Below, piece after piece: positions 61,764 through 64,000 of a DNA stretch of 64,000 nucleotides. How positions within the stretch are numbered: the stretch's first letter is position 1; each line of letters opens with the position of its first letter. A program made the position numbers and the translations under genes. The stretch spans positions 62,001 through 126,000 of the forward strand of contig NZ_BAQK01000050.1 of NCBI RefSeq assembly GCF_025994435.1. Reading direction: 5' to 3'. Under the pieces are notes generated by a model. It worked only from the letters and a program-made list of their open reading frames with translations. It was not told the DNA's origin and did not search any database. The stretch is from Gluconacetobacter johannae. GTDB lineage: Bacteria; Pseudomonadota; Alphaproteobacteria; Acetobacterales; Acetobacteraceae.

Positions 61764-62405
61764 TCAGGGCAGCGTTTTGAGGCCTGCACCCAGGGTTCGC
61801 AGCCGTACCGCCGCCTCATCGGCGACCTGTCCCAGCAAGCCGCTCAGCGCCGCCACCATGCCGGGCGTGCCCCCGCCCTGCACCGGCAGGGTCAGGCCCA
61901 GCACGCTGGACGATCCGGGCACGCCAACCGGGTGGACGGCCAGGCTGCCCGCCAGGACGGCACGCCCCGCGCCGTCGCGCGCGAAGCGCGTCACATCCAG
62001 TTCCACCACCGCCAGCGGCGTGCCGGCCGCTGAATCGTTCTGCGCGAACACCGCGCTCCCCGGCAGGCGTTGCTGCAGGTTCGCGGTCAGCACATGAGCG
62101 ATCATGGTCGGCAGCGATTCGCTCCAGGCATCGCCGCTGCTGAGCTTGATCCGATAATCACCATCGCTGCCCACGATCCGGTCACGATCCAGCGACAGCG
62201 CGACGGTGGGGGTCCGGACCTCGATCACCGCGGGCGCCCCGCCCTGGGCCGGGCCGGGCCAGGGAGCCAACGTATAGAAGGCCGGATCGGACGAGCACGC
62301 GGCCAGCGGGGCGACGGCCGCGACCGCCAGCAGGCCCAGACCGCGCCCCAGCACCGCCCGGCGCGACGCGGGGCGGTGGTTCGATGTGTACCCAGGCAAT
62401 GTCAT
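61764..62405 (-). CDS. pqiC: PqiC-type ABC transport auxiliary lipoprotein
   Basis: This 213-residue lipoprotein has a signal peptide with a lipobox LAAC (cysteine about residue 37). The remainder (PAFYTLAPWPGPAQGGAPAV, then later VVELDVTRFARDG) fits the PqiC/YmbA family that links MCE complexes to the outer membrane. It lies 3 bp after the pqiB stop. PqiABC moves lipids or protects the envelope. Confidence 0.88.
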   Translation of the reverse strand: MTLPGYTSNHRPASRRAVLGRGLGLLAVAAVAPLAACSSDPAFYTLAPWPGPAQGGAPAVIEVRTPTVALSLDRDRIVGSDGDYRIKLSSGDAWSESLPTMIAHVLTANLQQRLPGSAVFAQNDSAAGTPLAVVELDVTRFARDGAGRAVLAGSLAVHPVGVPGSSSVLGLTLPVQGGGTPGMVAALSGLLGQVADEAAVRLRTLGAGLKTLP

Positions 62406-62408
62406 CGA

Positions 62409-64000
62409 CTAGCGTCCCGTAATCAGCGCCGAAGGATGGCGATTGAGGAAATCGGTCAGGAAGCGTAGCGACCGCGCGGCCTCGTCCAGTTGCACCAGCA
62501 TATGTTGCAGGTCGCGGTGGAAATCGGTGTCCCCGCCATAGCTGGCCAGCAGGACGTTGGCGTTCTTCAGCGTCTTGTCCAACTGCTCGCTCATCTGCGG
62601 CAGGCGCTCGAACAGCGGATGCATGCCGTGGCGGGCGTCGCCGGCCAGGCCCTGGACGCTACGCAGCGAATCCCGCAGGGCGGCGATCGCCTGCCGGACC
62701 TCGGGGCTGTTGATGCGTGCGTCGGAATGGGCCAGCAGATTGTTCAGGTTCTCGCCCACCTGCGTCAGCGGCATCGCGGCGATCTTGTCCGCGACGGTGG
62801 ACAGCGAATCCATGATGCCGCCCATGCCGCCGGCCTTGCCGGGAATGACCAGCGTCGTGCCCTCGGCCTGCACCACGGCGGGCGTGGCGTTCTTCACGAA
62901 ATTGAGGCCGATGACCGCCTCGCCGGTCAGGAAGCTGGCGGTATCGACCGAGGCGCGCAGCCCGTTGTCCACCAGCGCCTGGACCATGCCGGCCATGGCG
63001 TCGTGATGGATTTCGTCCTCATCCAGGATCCGCTCGGGCTGGATCTCCATGCCGACACGGACGCGGGCCTTCCCGGCCTTCGGGTCCAGATCCAGCTTCA
63101 CGCTGGTGACCGTCCCGACCTGGATGCCGAACATCGTGACCTGCGCCCCGACCGCCAGCCCGGATACCGAACTGGTCAGATAGGTCGCCAGGGACAGCCG
63201 CTCGCGATAGCCGGCATTATCGGCGGCTTCCTGGCTTTCGTACAGGCGGAACACCGAATTCTTGGGGGCCGCGGGCACGCCCTGCGCCTCGCGCCGCTGC
63301 GCCAGGCCGAACGCCACCCCGCCCGAGAACAGGGCCTGCAACGATTGCAGCTTGACCTTCAGCCCGCCGGCCCCGAACCCGACCTGCACGCCCGAGACGT
63401 TCCAGAAACGCGTGTCGGTCCGCAGATAGCGGTCATAGGGTTCGCGGATGAAGACCTGGACCAGGATCGGCCCCTCGCCGCCCGGCGGCATGGTGTAGCC
63501 CAGGACTTCGCCGACGTCGATGTCGCGGAAAAAGACCGGCGCCCCCTGCCCGATCGACCCCAGGGTCGCGCTGATAAGGGTGTAGGTGTTGCCCGGCTGG
63601 TCGGAACGGATGCCCGGCGGGGATTCCAGCCCCTTGAACTCGGTCGTGCGCTGGCCGCCGGGCTCGCCCGGGTCCATCGAGATATAGGCCCCCGACATCA
63701 GGGTCTCCAGCCCCGTGATGCTGGCGCCGTTCAGCCGGGGCCGGACCACCCAGAAGCGCGCATGATCGGTCAGCATCGGCGCCGAGCGCGCGCTCATCCG
63801 CACGCGGACCTCGACATGGCGCATGTCCGGGGTCAGGGTGACGGCCTCGACCGTGCCCAGCGGGACGGCCTTGTTCTTGACCTGGGTCTGGCCGCTGGTC
63901 AGCCCGTCGGCGGTGTCGAAGGTGATCGTGATCTCCGGCCCGCGTCCCATGAAGCCGCGCCAGCCCAGGTAGCCGGCGATGCCGATCGCCACGATGGGAA
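62409..64000 (-). CDS. pqiB: PqiB-like MCE-domain protein (5' end outside window)
   Basis: The visible 530 residues carry an N-terminal transmembrane part (AIGIAGYLGWRGFM) and at least two MCE/MlaD repeats: GPEITITFDTADGLTSGQTQ (near the start) and FFRDIDVGEVLGYTMPPGGE (near 160), with a third at GAQVTMFGIQVGTVTSVKL. It forms the periplasmic tube of an MCE lipid transporter. The 5' end continues past 64000. Confidence 0.9.
   Translation of the reverse strand, partial: PIVAIGIAGYLGWRGFMGRGPEITITFDTADGLTSGQTQVKNKAVPLGTVEAVTLTPDMRHVEVRVRMSARSAPMLTDHARFWVVRPRLNGASITGLETLMSGAYISMDPGEPGGQRTTEFKGLESPPGIRSDQPGNTYTLISATLGSIGQGAPVFFRDIDVGEVLGYTMPPGGEGPILVQVFIREPYDRYLRTDTRFWNVSGVQVGFGAGGLKVKLQSLQALFSGGVAFGLAQRREAQGVPAAPKNSVFRLYESQEAADNAGYRERLSLATYLTSSVSGLAVGAQVTMFGIQVGTVTSVKLDLDPKAGKARVRVGMEIQPERILDEDEIHHDAMAGMVQALVDNGLRASVDTASFLTGEAVIGLNFVKNATPAVVQAEGTTLVIPGKAGGMGGIMDSLSTVADKIAAMPLTQVGENLNNLLAHSDARINSPEVRQAIAALRDSLRSVQGLAGDARHGMHPLFERLPQMSEQLDKTLKNANVLLASYGGDTDFHRDLQHMLVQLDEAARSLRFLTDFLNRHPSALITGR

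Overview
The window is a GC-rich alphaproteobacterial chromosome segment, most consistent with an acetic-acid bacterium (Acetobacteraceae). The gene order of the nitrogen-fixation block (nifA, nifB, nifHDKENX, nifUSVW, fixABCX, with modABC-rpoN beside it) fits Gluconacetobacter diazotrophicus best. That species assignment is an inference from layout and protein character; no database was searched.

Positions 1-23.7 kb carry a nearly complete molybdenum nitrogenase regulon, all on the minus strand. From right to left it contains: a DUF2478-type gene; nifA; a nifB-fdxN-LRV-nifZ-nifT-SIR2-like operon closed by a rho-independent terminator; a nifHDKENX-(DUF269)-(DUF683)-fdxB-nifQ operon; an iscA-like/nifUSVW operon; and fixABCX, cut by the window edge inside fixX. 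Sigma-54 promoters of the TGGCACG-N4-TTGC type lie in front of nifH, nifB, iscA-nifU and fixA. TGT-N10-ACA sites for NifA stand about 60 bp upstream of three of them. Hairpins with 10-13 bp stems sit in each of the nifH/D, nifD/K and nifK/E gaps.

Positions 23.7-32 kb form a metal-supply region on the plus strand: modA, modB, a short modC and rpoN, translationally coupled and preceded by a sigma-54-like promoter. An OprB-type porin gene and a small membrane-protein gene follow on the minus strand. A cupredoxin/FTR1/P19 iron-uptake operon then runs behind a promoter with an embedded Fur-type palindrome. Together these supply the Mo, Fe and alternative sigma factor that nitrogenase synthesis needs.

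Positions 32-64 kb are mainly housekeeping genes: tsaE-murU-addB-addA-trxA, a ferredoxin-NADP reductase, alr-dadA, a small secreted Ala/Pro-rich protein, typA, a PfkB sugar/nucleoside kinase, a bactofilin, gcrA, rnd, queF, the F1 ATP synthase operon atpHAGDC, a LacI-type regulator divergent from a gluconate 5-dehydrogenase, an MFS exporter, tRNA-Gly(UCC), tRNA-Trp(CCA), secE-nusG, and the end of a pqiB-pqiC transport locus. Between typA and the kinase lies a decayed ABC-ATPase Walker A fragment with an in-frame stop.

The most interesting leads are the SIR2-like gene coupled to nifT, the divergent TGGCATG promoters of the DUF2478 gene and the mod-rpoN operon, the series of hairpins in nifHDKE, the Fur-controlled iron operon beside nif, and the tsaE-murU junction where an amgK-type gene is expected.
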